Positions 23,191-33,214 of a stretch of 64,000 bases of DNA are shown piece by piece (within the stretch, counting starts at the first letter, position 1; the number at the start of each line of letters is the position of its first letter). Source of the stretch: Isoetes taiwanensis (Eukaryota; Streptophyta; Lycopodiopsida; Isoetales; Isoetaceae); assembly GCA_021234155.1 (NCBI GenBank), contig JAJEKV010000078.1, positions 994,001-1,058,000 on the forward strand, written 5' to 3'. The notes below the pieces were generated by a model. The model did not search any database. It was not told where the DNA came from and saw nothing but the letters and a program-made list of their open reading frames with translations. The translations under genes and the position numbers were made by a program.

Positions 23191-23789
23191 AAAGAAATGA
23201 CGGACCGATATCTGATAATAAGCGGTCAATGTACCGCAATTAACAGCACATGAAAGATGAAGGAGGAATCCCTCACCGTGGACCAAATAGTGGGTATTGT
23301 TTTTGGTAATGTCCCTTTACTCCTTTGTCTATAATTCTAGTGATCCTTCAAGCGACAGAAGTTTGTTCGGATGGAAATTTATGATTGCTTTCCTCTGAAT
23401 ACAAAAATGCGACTCTATAGATGTATATATGACTGTATAAAGGTAGTTGTTAATGCAAGGCAAGCATTTCTTAGAACAACCAACATTTAGGGCATGTTAT
23501 ACTTTGATACAAGTTCACATACTTAAAAGTGTAGTTTAGGATACTAACGGCTACAATTTTTTCTTGCCTTTAATGCGCATGCAAATTTCTTCTTCCTCGG
23601 TTGTATCTATATCAATATCTTCTTCACTAAACCATGCATGCTTCAAAGAGGAAATCTAAAGTACATGTTTTTAGGAGGTGCTATATTTAAATCTTGGTTT
23701 GCAATTGTGATTCTAGGATTTATATTAAGAAGCCATCGGGACTAGTTGCGAGAGCGAGGATATGTTTGAATTAGTTCAAGGTTAAATGC

Positions 23790-24110
23790 ATCTTGTATGT
23801 ATCACGAAATGCCACGGCATGGTGGAGGCACATGAAATATTCCTGAACTTGTCGACTGCGGATGTCGCTTTTATGGGCTTCTATCATTGCTAAATATCCA
23901 CAAATGATGTGAGAGTACTGTTGCTCTTAAGTATTTTGAATACATGCGGCAAGAGTGCATAAAACCGATATAAGCAATCTTTCCGAAAGCATTACGAAAA
24001 TTATTTATGTAGTATGATTGGGCACTTAGAGCAAAGCAGGTTCCAATGGTTGCAGAGTGGCATGGGCCTGCTTGAAAATGTTGCATATGCTATGCAATAT
24101 ATCCAATGCA
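23790..24110 (+). pseudogene. PLS-type PPR relic (weak)
   Basis: Forward frames give 'TKCHGMVEAHEIFLNLSTAD' (about 23800-23870) and 'STVALKYFEYMRQECIKP' (about 23910-23965), then 'MVAEWHGPA' (about 24045). These match the 'YAKCG-x-x-x-EA-x-x-x-F-x-x-L-x-x-x-D' and 'AL-x-x-F-x-x-M-x-x-x-x-I-x-P' halves of PLS repeats. Intervening bases carry stops and shifts. It ends about 400 bp before the 24.5-kb inverted-repeat element. Confidence 0.5.
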
Positions 24111-24574
24111 ATGATGTTAAGCTAGAGGTATTGCTTTCACAACCGCATTTTGACATTCATGCTTAAAGAATCGAAACCTTTCCGCACCTCAAAACCGTAA
24201 GTCATAATACATGACATGCGTCATTACTACTTGGTTGGTTCACGTTATTGGCATTTGCGCATTATCTTACCGAGGCGAAGGTCAAGCCGCTATGCAACCT
24301 CAAGTTTGTCAATTAAAGACTCTCACTTTTTATCAATGGAACACAATGGTTACAAAATATGCACATATTGTTGTAGTTGTTTTGCCTGTGTAGAGCTTTG
24401 AAAGTATGCAATATTAAGCCATTGCATCAAATGCCATGATTTTTAGTGCAATTCTTAGTGCAGGCAATTATGTCAGTTCAGTGGAGGAAGGTTATTGCCA
24501 TTAAGTCGTATTTAATTAAAGTGGGACAAATCTTGAATTTTGGGACTCGGACTGAAAATGGGACTCATACAAAA

Positions 24575-24957
24575 AAAAAAAAAAAAAAAGAGGGGTAGAG
24601 GATAAGTTGGAAGAAGGGGCAGGGGCATGGAGGGGAGAGGAGAGCAAAAGGGCAAAGGAGAAGGGGGGGGAGAGGGGCACACCTTGATAAGGAGAAGGAT
24701 AGGAGGAGAAAGAGGGAGGGGCCACACGTTCAAGAGGGGAAGGGATAAGTTAGAAAGAAGGGGCAAAGGGGCGTGAGGGAGAGGAGAGCAAAAGGGCAAA
24801 GGAGGAGGGGAGGGGATAAGCCGGAAGAAGGGAGAGGGGCGGGAGAGGAGGAGGGGAGGGAGGGAGGGAGGGAGGGGAGGAGAGCAGGAGGAGGGGAGGA
24901 GCAAAGGAGGAGAGGGAGGGGCAAGGGGGCAAGCCCGCCCTCACCCCCCCCCAAAAA
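24575..24957. repeat. Polypurine (GA-rich) tract, ~370 bp
   Basis: The plus strand is almost wholly A/G from the poly(A) at about 24571 to the final A run at about 24960, dominated by GGGAGGGGA-type units, including (GGGA)n at 24855-24880, and interrupted by few pyrimidines. The long Pro/Ser/Leu minus-strand frames here are artefacts of this composition. Such tracts can adopt triplex (H-DNA) or G-quadruplex structure. Confidence 0.9.
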
Positions 24958-25880
24958 AAAAGTATTAATTATTAATATATAATTAATAATTAATTAAGCA
25001 ATTAGATAATTAATTAAATCTATTGATAAAATAATCAAATATAAATTTAATTAAATCAACACTCTATTAGAAACCTTTTCGACCCACTAGTCGAGAAGGC
25101 AATCTAATTCCAAAGACCAAAAAAGCACCGCGGACAGGCAAAGAGGCAAAGAAGGAACAAGCACCAAGGCAAACGAAAATCCATGGTACCAAAATCTCCA
25201 TCTTCCGTGAACTTCCTCGTTTTTGCAAGGCTTTCCAGACTAAAGCTCCATTTCTATTCTTTGCCCTCAAGTTGGTACAAAAAGCTCCAGAGGCTAGAGA
25301 ACGCAAAAAGGGCTTGAATCTCGAAAGCAATAATCCGTAAAATATCCCGATCACGACAAAAGGGCCCTTTGATCGGCTTCTACGGCCCAATGTGATAAAA
25401 TCAAAGATCCAAGATGCAACGGGGTTTTAACACTCGCATGGCACGGCGGGCAAGCATGGATAACGAATCGGAATTTCGGTAATTTCAACACTCGCTATCT
25501 CTCGCAATTTCAACACTCTGTTATTTCAACTTAACGATCTAACTCCTCGGGCTTAGCTTGCTCCTCGCTTTTAAAAGTCATAAATCCAAAGAAGAGGAAG
25601 ACTCGGCAAGCTCTTCTTCGAATCGGCTCAAGAAGACAAGCTCCCCGCTTCAAAATCGGCAAAGAAAAGTTTCTTCTTTTGAAAGTTTCTTCAGAATAGC
25701 TGACGGCTCTGGCTCCTCCTACTGCTGCCGCCGCCATCATTTGAAATGGAGGCCGGAGCCGTTTCTTTCCAAGGTCCGAAATATGGAATACAATGGTCGG
25801 ATTCAAATACGTACCAAAAATAGGGAGATGACTCGATTCAAATGGAATATAGTTCAAATATGAATACACCTCTGATTCAA

Positions 25881-26297
25881 ATGCCCCGGACTCCATCTTT
25901 GCAAGCCCCGGACCAATAACCGCTTCTCAGCTTCTATTATATCTTCTAAATCGGCTACATCTGGGTCATTTTTTGCCTATTTTGGGCCAATCCGGATGTG
26001 AATAAATCTACAAGGAAAGGGCACAAGCCGTGAGCGTAATCGCCCGAGCATCTCCATCTTCGGCATCTTCATCTTTGGCTCCAAGAAATGCCCGGGACTC
26101 CATCTTTGCAAGCCGGGACCAATAACCGCTTTCGGCTTCTATTATATCTTTCGAATCGGCTACATCGGGTCATTTTTGCCTATTTTGGGCCAATCCGGCA
26201 GAATAAATCTACAAGGAAAGGGCACAAGCGAAAGCGTAATCGCCCGTCGAGCATCTCCATCTTCTGGCATCTTCATCTTTGGCTCCAAGAAATGCAA
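25881..26297. repeat. ~208-bp tandem duplication
   Basis: Copy 1 (25881-26087) and copy 2 (about 26088-26297) both run from 'ctccatctttgcaagcc' through 'aatcggctacatc' and 'acaaggaaagggcacaag' to 'tttggctccaagaaatgc'. They differ by a few substitutions and 1-5 base indels. It lies inside the 24.5-28.3 kb element. Frames across it are not conserved between copies, so I do not call a gene. Confidence 0.9.
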
Positions 26298-27039
26298 GGG
26301 GAAGCATCTCTGCCCTCGTGGAGCGACGGATTTGAAATAAATGGAGGATTTCCCAGAATACCGCTTATCTGGCCGCACCATAGCTCCGAAAATCTGGCTA
26401 AATTCCATCATCCTCTTGTGTTACTTGCACTTCCTCTTGGTTGCAGATCTCCTAAGTGGTACAAAAGCATCTCAAGCACAAAGGTGTGTACCAAATTTCA
26501 AAATTCAAATATTGGGGGGAAAAAAAGGCGGGGTATAATAAGAGTCTTGAAAATAAGTCCCGTAGAGTAGTGTAAAGTGAGTCTTGAAAATAAGTCACGT
26601 GGGCATAATATTTATATGGTGCATTATTATTAGTTATAAGGGTAAGTATATTTATAAGGTGCATTATTATTAGTTATAAGGGTACATTATTTTTAAGTTA
26701 TAATGTGTATTATAGGTGCATGCATATGTTGCTATTTACATGTGCATTAGGCATTACTGGAAAATACATAGGAAATTTATGGGGAGGGTATTTTTTCATA
26801 GAAAATACATAGGATATTGTGTTTATTGAAAAATACATAGTATAGGATATTGTCTTATTAGAAAATACATAGTATATACTGTTTCATTTAAGAAAGCTAT
26901 CTTTGAATAAAGCTATAGATAAACATTGACATATTAAAAAAGGGAGACAAGTAGGCAAGTAGGTTCGCCACATTTGTTGTATGTTTGATCACATGTGAAC
27001 AAAGGTATAGTAATATGATATGATGTTTGAAGACTTGTG

Positions 27040-27800
27040 TTTTTCATCTTGAAGGGCCTTAGACCTGCGTTTTTTTATTTTGAAGGGCCTTAGAACTATG
27101 TTTTCCACTCGGACCTATATTTTTTTTTTACTTTGAAGGGTTTTAGAACCGCCTTTTCGATTTCGCGAGTTGAGAAAGACTCTCAAACTGTTTTTTTCGC
27201 TTTGAGTCGCCTTTCGACTCCGAAGTCGAGAAAGGTCTTTGACCCCTAAAACCGCGTTTTTGAGCTTTGGTACCCTTTCTCGACTCAGCGAGTCGAGAAA
27301 GGCCTTCTAACCCTTAAAACCTACGTTTTTCGCTTTGAGCCGCCTTTTCTCGACTTCAGCGAGTCGAGAAAGGCCTTCTAACCCCTAAACCTGCGTTTTT
27401 TCGCTTTGGTACGCCTTTTCTCGACTCGCGAGTCGAAGAAAGGCCTTCTAACCCAAAAACTGCGTTTTTCCTTTTTGAGCTGCCTTTTCGACTCGCGAGT
27501 CGAGAAAGGTCCTCGTGATCGCGTTTTCGACCTTTAACTCTTTTTTCACTTGAGCTTCCTTTTCAACCCCCAAAATCTGCGTTTTTACTCTCAGATGCTT
27601 TTCTCGACCCACGAAGTCGAGAAAGGCCCTTTAAAAATTTTCTTGAAAAACTTTTTTTTCCTAGTTAAAAAAAAAAAAAAATTTTTTTTTACTGAAGTTA
27701 CGTTTCTCGATTGGGCGAAGTCGAGAAAGGCCATTAGAGGGGTTTTAGAGGGGCCTTTTCGACTCATGAAGTCGAGAAAGGCCTCATACCTACATTCTTC
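27040..27800. repeat. Hairpin satellite, ~60-75 bp units with palindromic core
   Basis: About nine units occur at intervals of roughly 60-110 bp. Each has a self-complementary core close to TCTCGACTCGCGAGTCGAGA (clearest near 27275, 27350, 27418, 27485), followed by 'aaggccttctaaccc' and 'aaacctgcgttttt', then 'cgctttggt'. Cores diverge at both ends of the array but keep complementarity, for example 27720 'cgattgggcgaagtcg'. It lies near the right end of the 24.5-28.3 kb element. Confidence 0.9.
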
Positions 27801-28326
27801 GGAAATGGCCCTTAGAACGGTTGTTCTCTTATTTGTATTGTCTCAGTGGCATCACTTGCACTAACTTGATTTTGCCTTTCCCAAAGCATTAAATCGCGAA
27901 TGTAAAGGACATGACCGGAGCCATGTCGCTAGCGTGTTCGATTTCTATTCTCTTCAAGTTGCTCTTGTGGCTTGGAACGCCTTAGACCTTGCTCTGTATG
28001 TTGTTCCCAGTAGGTGGTCTGTGTGCGAAGATGATGTAATATTTGTGTCAGCCCGACCATCATGGTATCTTCAACCATTGTAAACTTTGGTTTCAATCTA
28101 GAACTTTGATTTCAATCTTTAATGAATTTCCTTTGTTTCAGTTGCATTGTTCTTGTTCTCGACTCGCTAATCAGGGAAAACTGGAGGAAAGCTTCGATGC
28201 AGAGTTCTAGACAAAAAATCGAATTAAGGATAGTTTTCGGGTCGGGGTGCTCTTTTTCATGTAAATTAACAGGGTTCCGAAAAAAAATGGGAATGGAATG
28301 AGTCCCACTTTAATTAAATACGACTT

Positions 28327-29290
28327 CATTTGACAAATATGGATCATTGCTTTGGTGTGCAATCAAATCTAATTCATCACAACATCATGATTGAGATCTT
28401 AGGCACTTCTAGTTGATTCAAAATCGCAATAAATGCATTTAGAAGTAGTTGCAGTCCAATACACTTGGTTTGGTAGCATTACCTGTGCTTGTAGAGGACA
28501 TAATGATGTAGGGCTAGGAAGCATATGACTTTATGTTCATAATGCCCTTGCCAACTGAGGTATGGAGAGAACACACGATATTAAGCAAGTGGGAATAGTT
28601 GGAAATATATTCAATTGAAACCGTTCATTATTCAAAAAATCCTTCAAGAATGTGCCAGCAAATATCATCTCCTTTGTAGTTGATGCAAATATGTCTTCTT
28701 TGGAGAAATCAACTTGTGCAGGACAAGTGGCCATTTAGTCCATCCTTAGAAATGTGGTAACAATGTGAGATTATACAATACATCTGGTTATAGAGGTAGA
28801 ACTTTTCGTACATATATATGTCTTGCTACTTGAAGTATGAATACCATTATTAATTGAGGATAATATGACATTGCTTGCAATGAAGTACCATCCTCCAAAC
28901 TATTATGCCCTAGGTCATATGGTATTCATGCGAAGATTTGTTTATAGTCACTTGAAAACACATTGCTTTAAACGAGAGTTGATACAAAAAAACAATATAT
29001 AGTCACTTGAAAGCGCATTGTTCAAAACGAGAGTTCACACAAAAGCACAATAAATAATGTACTTCTCTTGGCAAGCAATAGCCAACGTGTGTGCAAAGTG
29101 TTCTTTGATATAGAATACATAATGTAGGAAATCTTATTGAACATAGCATCCTTTTGCCTCATTTTAGTAATGTTGGTTTGCATGTGGCATTCCCAAAACA
29201 CCAATAGGCCAAAATGAGAAACCCCTTTATTGTTTTTAGTTCTACATAGTCCTAATAGCACAAATGCTTGATATACTTTCTCAAGAACAT
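28327..29290. other. Intergenic, no gene recognised
   Basis: AT-rich flank between the inverted-repeat element and the PIF1 fragment. A short local repeat ('tagtcacttgaaa...cattg...aaacgagagtt') occurs at about 28947 and 29000. No coding signal. Confidence 0.55.
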
Positions 29291-29300
29291 ATTATAACAT

Positions 29301-29567
29301 GTGCATGAACCTAACCCAGCTATGAAATCCAATCCACCCCTTGCCCAAGCTGCGTTCATAGAAAAACACATAGAGACCGACGAGCAAACGGGGCACAAGA
29401 GCCAGAGCTCCACGATAGAAGGCAACGCGATCATGGTCGTGAGGAGGGCGTTCACGCCCGGGCTGCTGTACGTGATGCTCTCGCGGATCAAGGACAGGAA
29501 GCAGCTGTCGATCGTGTCGCCGATCACGACGGCGGACTTCCAGCCGAACAAGACGCTGCAAATGTAG
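29301..29567 (+). pseudogene. PIF1-like helicase C-terminal fragment, GC-rich
   Basis: PIF1-family SF1B helicases end with a conserved block including an 'SRVK/SR-x-x' motif. Here the frame reads 'EQTGHKSQSSTIEGNAIMVV' then 'RRAFTPGLLYVMLSRIKDRK' and 'QLSIVSPITTADFQPNKT', matching helicase motifs V-VI (TGHKSQG ... GLLYVMLSR). Only the last ~85 residues are present and no Met-led gene surrounds it. Bases 29400-29570 are markedly GC-rich, with G or C in most third positions, unlike the AT-rich flanks, so the codon use differs from everything nearby. It could come from a Helitron RepHel, another PIF1-bearing element, or foreign DNA. The final 'TKNL'-type end runs into a stop at 29567. Confidence 0.75.
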
Positions 29568-29569
29568 CC

Positions 29570-29880
29570 GGTTCAAAACGCGTCGCATAATCAGCGTGTC
29601 AATAATTCCGCCTTTAATGAATTTCTATGGTGTTACGCCATCGAAACACAACACATTCGAAAACATAATTTTGCTCCTCTTTGTTTTACTCATAAAAATT
29701 GGATAATTATTGAGCATCTCTATTATATACCCTTCTTTTTCCCGGTTCAAAACGTGCCGCAATCAAGAGGTCAACAATTCACAGCTTTGCATTGAATTTC
29801 TAAGGTAAAACACCATCGAAGCACAATACATCTGAAAACATAATTTTGCTCTTCTTTGTTCCTTCTGTGAACATACTAGC
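29570..29880. repeat. ~175-bp direct repeat, two copies
   Basis: 'ggttcaaaacg' at about 29570 and about 29744 begins two diverged copies that share 'gtcaacaattc', 'tgaatttctaaggt', 'ccatcgaagcacaa' and 'aaaacataattttgctc'. The first copy starts at the end of the PIF1 fragment. Confidence 0.8.
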
Positions 29881-30001
29881 ACACATTAATATTTTATAAT
29901 TCTTTCCTTTGCCTCAACCCTGCCCTTCTGCTAGTTCTGTATTGATATGTTTATGTTTGTATTTTAGTTTAGAAAGGAAAAATGCATGCCGTAAAGGTTT
30001 A

Positions 30002-30112
30002 GATCACACCCAATTGTTTTATTACATGAATACGTATGCCAAGTAGTCCTTATGAGCACACCCAATTTTTTTATTACATGAATGCATATGCCAAGTAGCC
30101 CTTATAAGATTC
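30002..30112. repeat. ~55-bp tandem duplication
   Basis: 'cacacccaatt...ttattacatgaat...tatgccaagtag' appears twice (about 30007 and 30058) with few differences. No gene around it; 29880-30540 is otherwise featureless AT-rich DNA. Confidence 0.85.
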
Positions 30113-30544
30113 AAGACCTCTTTAACATGATCATAACGTGCACATCCCAAGAAAAAAGACAGTTTCTATCATTTCTACGTAAGAAGGTTTAAATCACCCA
30201 ATTGTTCTAATCCATGAAATGTCTATGCTCATAATTTCATAGCCATGCAACAATAATTTAAATAACCCCTTTGAGTGTGCCAAAAATACATACTAAATAC
30301 ATTATTATACACAAACTCACAAATACATACTAGATGCGCTATTATATACAAAATCAACTCACATAATCATTGACAAATGTTGTGTACTATAATTGCATTT
30401 CTTTGCTTGCAACATTTTCTAGCACGCCACTCTAAATATTATCCCATACTTCTAAAAGATCATCATTCCATAACTTAAGTTGCCAAATGTGAGACTACAT
30501 TAAAGTGCATAGCTTAAACAGATGTTTATGTTTATGCTTCGTAT

Positions 30545-30625
30545 ATCTATAGATCTATTATCTATTATCTATTATCTATTATCTATTATCTATCTATTAT
30601 CTATTATCTATTATATTATTATAAG
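30545..30625. repeat. (TCTATTA)n/(TCTAT)n microsatellite
   Basis: Uninterrupted runs of TCTATTA-type units with a switch to TCTAT near 30590. Confidence 0.95.
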
Positions 30626-30783
30626 ATTATTCTGTATGTCTATCTTGAACCTCGCCCTAGATCGGACGGCTCAGATCTAGGGCTAGATTGATCAGACGGT
30701 CTAGAGCTAAAGTTCAGTTTTTGTGGTAGAGAACAGATGGGTTAGGGCATCGGCTTGCCTTTGACTTTCCCATCTGAGGCAAG

Positions 30784-30851
30784 TAACTCCGGAGGGGATC
30801 TCTGCGCTATCTTATCTTAACTCCGGAGGGGATCTCTGCGCTATCTTATCT
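30784..30851. repeat. 34-bp perfect tandem duplication
   Basis: Two copies beginning 'taactccggaggggatctct' at 30784 and 30818, adjacent and essentially identical, indicating a recent duplication. Confidence 0.95.
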
Positions 30852-30889
30852 GTTTCAAGGGTTTTATTGTATGTCTGTTTAGGGTTTAG

Positions 30890-31046
30890 ATTTAACGGCA
30901 AAACTCGCAGCCTTTTGTTTCGCATAGCCACTTCCACGAACTGGCGTGATCTTTCATTGACCAAGATGGCCTCCAAACCTCTTTCGGCCAGTTAGGTGAC
31001 TCTTCTGCTATGCCAGGCCACGATTTGCGCAGTTCAATATTCAAGG
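30890..31046 (+). other. Possible 5' exon of an unidentified gene
   Basis: The forward text gives 'SFIDQDGLQTSFGQLGDSSA' and 'MPGHDLRSSIFK' directly before TTCAAG|GTAAGAAGG, a good splice donor at 31046. One in-frame stop precedes it, and the product is not recognised. It could be a leader exon of the coiled-coil relic that follows at 31.37 kb. Support is limited to composition and the donor. Confidence 0.3.
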
Positions 31047-31357
31047 TAAGAAGGCAGTACTTCTTGAAGCTTCTGTGTTTAATTTTTAGCTTCATTCATG
31101 TCTTTACACCCATCCATTTCTTCAAATTCGGCTTCACATACTCTGAATGATTCATATCTGAATTCACAGAGCTGAATTCATGCCTTAATGCTTGAGTGAA
31201 TCTGAGGGTCGAAATTTGAAGTAAGTTTTTAATCTCTTAATATTGCCTTGAACTACCTAGGCTTGCCTTGAACTGCCTATTCTGGTGGCTTGGCTTGGTT
31301 TGAACTGCCTCTAAATGGGAAGGATTGAATTATTATTTCCATTGAATTATTATTTCC

Positions 31358-31672
31358 AGTCAGCACGTCTGTGCTGGAAGAAAGGCAGCTTTTTAAGAAT
31401 GAGACATATGAATTAGAGCAGCTCAAACAGTTTGAGGATGTGGCCTCATTAATTAGAACACATCCTCAATATAATGAGTGACAGGAGAAGGGCATTGTAG
31501 AGATTAAATTTAACATTATTCATGCTAAGAAGCGGATTAAAGAGCTCCAAGAAGCTGAAAAATGAAATCCTTCCACAAAGAATGGTTTAGGCAAGGTCGT
31601 CCAGGAAGATGATGGGAAATTGGTACGACATAAAGACCAAGATGAAGAGGAAAATTTGCAACACGATGAAGT
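31358..31672 (+). pseudogene. Unidentified coiled-coil protein relic
   Basis: After a TTTCCAG acceptor (about 31358) the frame reads 'SVLEERQLFKNETYELEQLK', 'QFEDVASLIRTHPQYNE', stop (TGA at about 31479), 'QEKGIVEIKFNIIHAKKRIK', 'ELQEAEK', stop, and then 'GKVVQEDDGKLVRHKDQDEE' up to a GAA|GTAAGATC donor near 31670. The same frame resumes after each stop and the helical Glu/Lys-rich character persists, so this was once a coding exon. Function unknown. The RBM28-like exons follow 280 bp later but I see no family link. Confidence 0.45.
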
Positions 31673-31951
31673 AAGATCTTAGGATATTGACAATTTATGA
31701 ATGGGTGCATTGCAACATACCCGCATGTCTCAACTTTGAAAATCCAAGCTCCAGGTTTGTAATGATGATGATCAGGGACCTCCTAGGCTACTATAAATTG
31801 GAGGTGATCCCATAGACTACAGACTGCTGGACTTATTATGATAATGTGGCAATTTAATACTGCTACATACACTAATGTTTAGTTATGAGGTTTACTTCAT
31901 GGTCGTCTCATATCCTCATGTTCCAATCCTAAGTCTCACTCCTTGGTTTAG

Positions 31952-33105
31952 AAGATAAGTTTACGGTGTTCGTGAGGAAGATTGCATTTTCCCTTTCGGA
32001 TGCCCAGGTAAACATCTGACGTATGCCTACAAATTCTGTTACCTGGAGTAGTCCCATAATTTGTACTTCCCTGCAGCTCGAGGAAGCATTTAGTGACATT
32101 GGTCCAATAAGGCGTTGTTTTACAGTAAGAGATAAAGGCGAGCACATTTTGCAAGGATCTTATTATGACTTCATCGCTAATAAAATGCATTTTTTGCTAA
32201 ATTTACGTATTTATAATTTGCAGGAGCTGCACAAAATCGTGGATTTGGATTTGTACAATTGTAAGCTCATTGAATAATATTAAGCAGATAGAACGTTGAT
32301 ATTGATTGGTAGCTTTCGCTTGGGATTGCAGTGCAGTGGCAGAAGATGCTAAAAGAGCAGTTGAGATAAAAGATGGATCCTCATTGCAAGGCCGTAAAAT
32401 CAAGGTAGAAGTGGCAAAGCGCCGCCAACCACTTAATGAACGCTGCGCAAGAAGATCTAAACCTAAGGGTTTGTTAGACTGTTTCCCATTGTGTTCCTTA
32501 AAAGTGCCTATAAAATTTTCCTTAAGAGATTTCCAAGTTTTGAATGCACCATTGGCTGGCAATTTCAGATGATGAAGCGTTACAAGATCATACTGCAACT
32601 GCTGAGGCAGATGTAATTAAGGCATCAGGAAGCAAAGAAGGTGTAATTGACAATGGAAAAAAGAAAATAAAAAAAAATGAGGATCGAGACACGCCAAAAG
32701 TTGTGCCAAAGTCTGAAGTTACAGGGAAGGGAGACAATGTTTTGTTTATGGCAGACACTGTGAAACCTAGATTGGAAGCTAAGGGTTCTGAAGGAACTAC
32801 CAAAACTTCTGAAAAACAGAAGTAAGTGGACTAATGCTTCTTACAGTGCTATATGAGATTGTGGATGTTATCCTTTTACTGCTTATATTATTGAGCGAGC
32901 AGAATTTTTGTGCGTATTCATATTGGTTCGGCAACTCAAGGAGGAGTTTTATTGCAGGCCTGCAAGGACAGTTGTCATCGGTGGATTGGTTAACGAGGAA
33001 GTAAAAGAAGCTACAATGAAGCTTGCCAAAACCATTTCAGCCGTGGAATCAATACAATTCAATCTTTCAGTAGAGGATATTTCACATCGTGGTAAATTGA
33101 AACTT
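31952..33105 (+). pseudogene. RBM28/Nop4-like RNA-binding protein, partial
   Basis: RBM28-type proteins carry several RRMs and act in nucleolar ribosome biogenesis. Exons joined by plausible splice sites give one RRM: 'FTVFVRKIAFSLSDAQ' (31953-32007) | 'LEEAFSDIGPIRRCFTVRDK' (from 32077) | 'GAAQNRGFGFVQF' (32224-32260) | 'AVAEDAKRAVEIKDGSSLQG' and 'RKIKVEVAKRRQPLNER' (32332 to about 32466). RNP2 (VFVRKI) and RNP1 (RGFGFVQF) are both visible. A charged linker exon follows (32570-32820: 'KKKIKKNEDRDTPKVVPKSE'), then 'RPARTVVIGGLVNEEVKEAT' (32957 to about 33105), which matches the RBM28 segment opening the next RRM region. The intron after 32110 appears to use a GC donor. No initiating Met upstream, and nothing downstream past 33.1 kb, so the gene is truncated at both ends in this window. 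Confidence 0.75.
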
Positions 33106-33214
33106 AATTGTGCTTTTGTGAATACACATGCACTCACTATTTTTGTTGTGTTGGAGCAAATCCAGCACAATCCATTTCATTCTTATGTTAACATCTATGA
33201 TGCAAACATATGAC

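Larger units (their letters stand above)
24503..28326. mobile_element. 3.8-kb non-autonomous DNA element bounded by inverted repeats
   Basis: The left end (24503-24527) and the right end (28302-28326) are perfect inverted copies over 25 bases containing GTATTTAATTAAAGTGGGAC. Looser similarity continues inward as 'gggactcat'-like text. Flanks read ...CCATT before the left end and CATTTG after the right, allowing a CATT target duplication, though 4 bp is too short to be sure. The interior has no transposase; it holds a polypurine tract, AT-rich DNA, a 208-bp direct duplication and a hairpin satellite. Superfamily not assigned. Confidence 0.65.

Noticed and set aside
24512-24954. Pro/Ser/Leu-rich minus-strand ORFs of up to 130 codons
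   Set aside because: They are translations of the polypurine tract's complementary strand; several frames are open at once, as expected of low complexity.
29252-29588. Arg/His-rich minus-strand ORFs over the PIF1 fragment
   Set aside because: GC-rich antisense shadows; the plus frame alone matches helicase motifs.
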